Of a stretch of DNA of 64,000 nucleotides, positions 63,777 through 64,000 are shown piece after piece. The position numbers were made by a program, and so were the translations under genes. Position 1 is the first letter of the stretch; each line of letters opens with the position of its first letter. Under the pieces are notes generated by a model. The model saw only the letters and a list, made by a program, of their open reading frames with translations. It was not told the DNA's origin and ran no database searches. The DNA comes from Aldrovandia affinis (taxonomy: Eukaryota > Chordata > Actinopteri > Notacanthiformes > Halosauridae), in assembly GCA_029706075.1 (NCBI GenBank), contig JAINUG010000033.1:1426001-1490000 (forward strand). The letters are read 5' to 3'.

Positions 63777-64000
63777 GGAAAACAATGGGTCTTCAGCATG
63801 AAAGCCTAAAACTTTGTGCGAACAGCTGAATTCAGTGTTTGGAACACTGCTGGGTCAAAGAGAAAGAAAAAGAAGGGCTGAAGGCAAATGTGGGAGTTGG
63901 CCCAGTGTCTCTACAGATCCATTTGGTAAAATAAACACAGCTGAGGGCAAGGAATTCTCTGTGCGTTCTCAGTCAGTTCCAGACCTCCACCCTGCTGTCT

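Larger units (their letters stand above)
57170..64000 (-). other. SH3PXD2B intron 3, truncated by window end
   Basis: About 6.8 kb without a recognisable exon 3 (expected RIIPFLPG) or earlier exons. It contains the second long SINE at 61,148-61,520, a possible LINE reverse-transcriptase tail near 62,270-62,350 and simple repeats near 63,700-63,775. No other gene recognised. Confidence 0.6.

Overview
The window looks like teleost fish nuclear DNA. It holds two large intron-rich vertebrate genes. The introns carry fish-type tRNA-derived SINEs, Tc1/mariner and hAT elements, a Harbinger fragment and long CA/GT microsatellites. The species cannot be named from the sequence.

Positions 1-31,945, plus strand, hold STK10 (LOK), a STE20/GCK-family Ser/Thr kinase. 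Eighteen exons, equivalent to exons 2-19, run from 1,655 to a TAA stop at 29,997-29,999. An AATAAA signal lies at 31,924. Exon 1 (start codon and glycine loop) lies before the window. Exons 2-8 encode the kinase domain, exon 9 the variable linker and exons 10-19 the coiled-coil tail. STK10 fits better than its paralog SLK because of the short central exon and the tail wording. Every junction keeps frame except for a one-base deficit in a C7 run in exon 9. Intron 10 is GC-AG.

Positions 31,946-37,067 are the convergent interval between the genes. It holds a degenerate Tc1 element with a Harbinger fragment lodged inside it, then the probable long 3' UTR of the next gene.

Positions 37,068-57,169, minus strand, hold SH3PXD2B (TKS4), a podosome/invadopodium scaffold. 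Ten exons equivalent to human exons 4-13 encode the end of the PX domain, four SH3 domains and a proline-rich region. A well-formed 36-nt candidate cassette exon lies in the PX-SH3 linker. Exons 1-3 are not visible and should lie beyond 64,000.

The two genes are neighbours, not an operon. STK10 phosphorylates ERM proteins at the cortex; TKS4 organises Src-dependent podosomes. Both concern the actin cortex, but nothing in the sequence ties their regulation together. Adjacency of STK10 and SH3PXD2B matches human 5q35, although here they are tail to tail and no UBTD2-like gene was recognised between them.

I found no unknown gene system. The most unusual observations are: a hAT element inserted in another hAT, both with perfect 8-bp target duplications; a UG-repeat 3' splice site before a skippable in-frame STK10 exon; a 30-bp minisatellite that multiplies a 3' splice site; the exon 9 frameshift; and the SH3PXD2B cassette exon.
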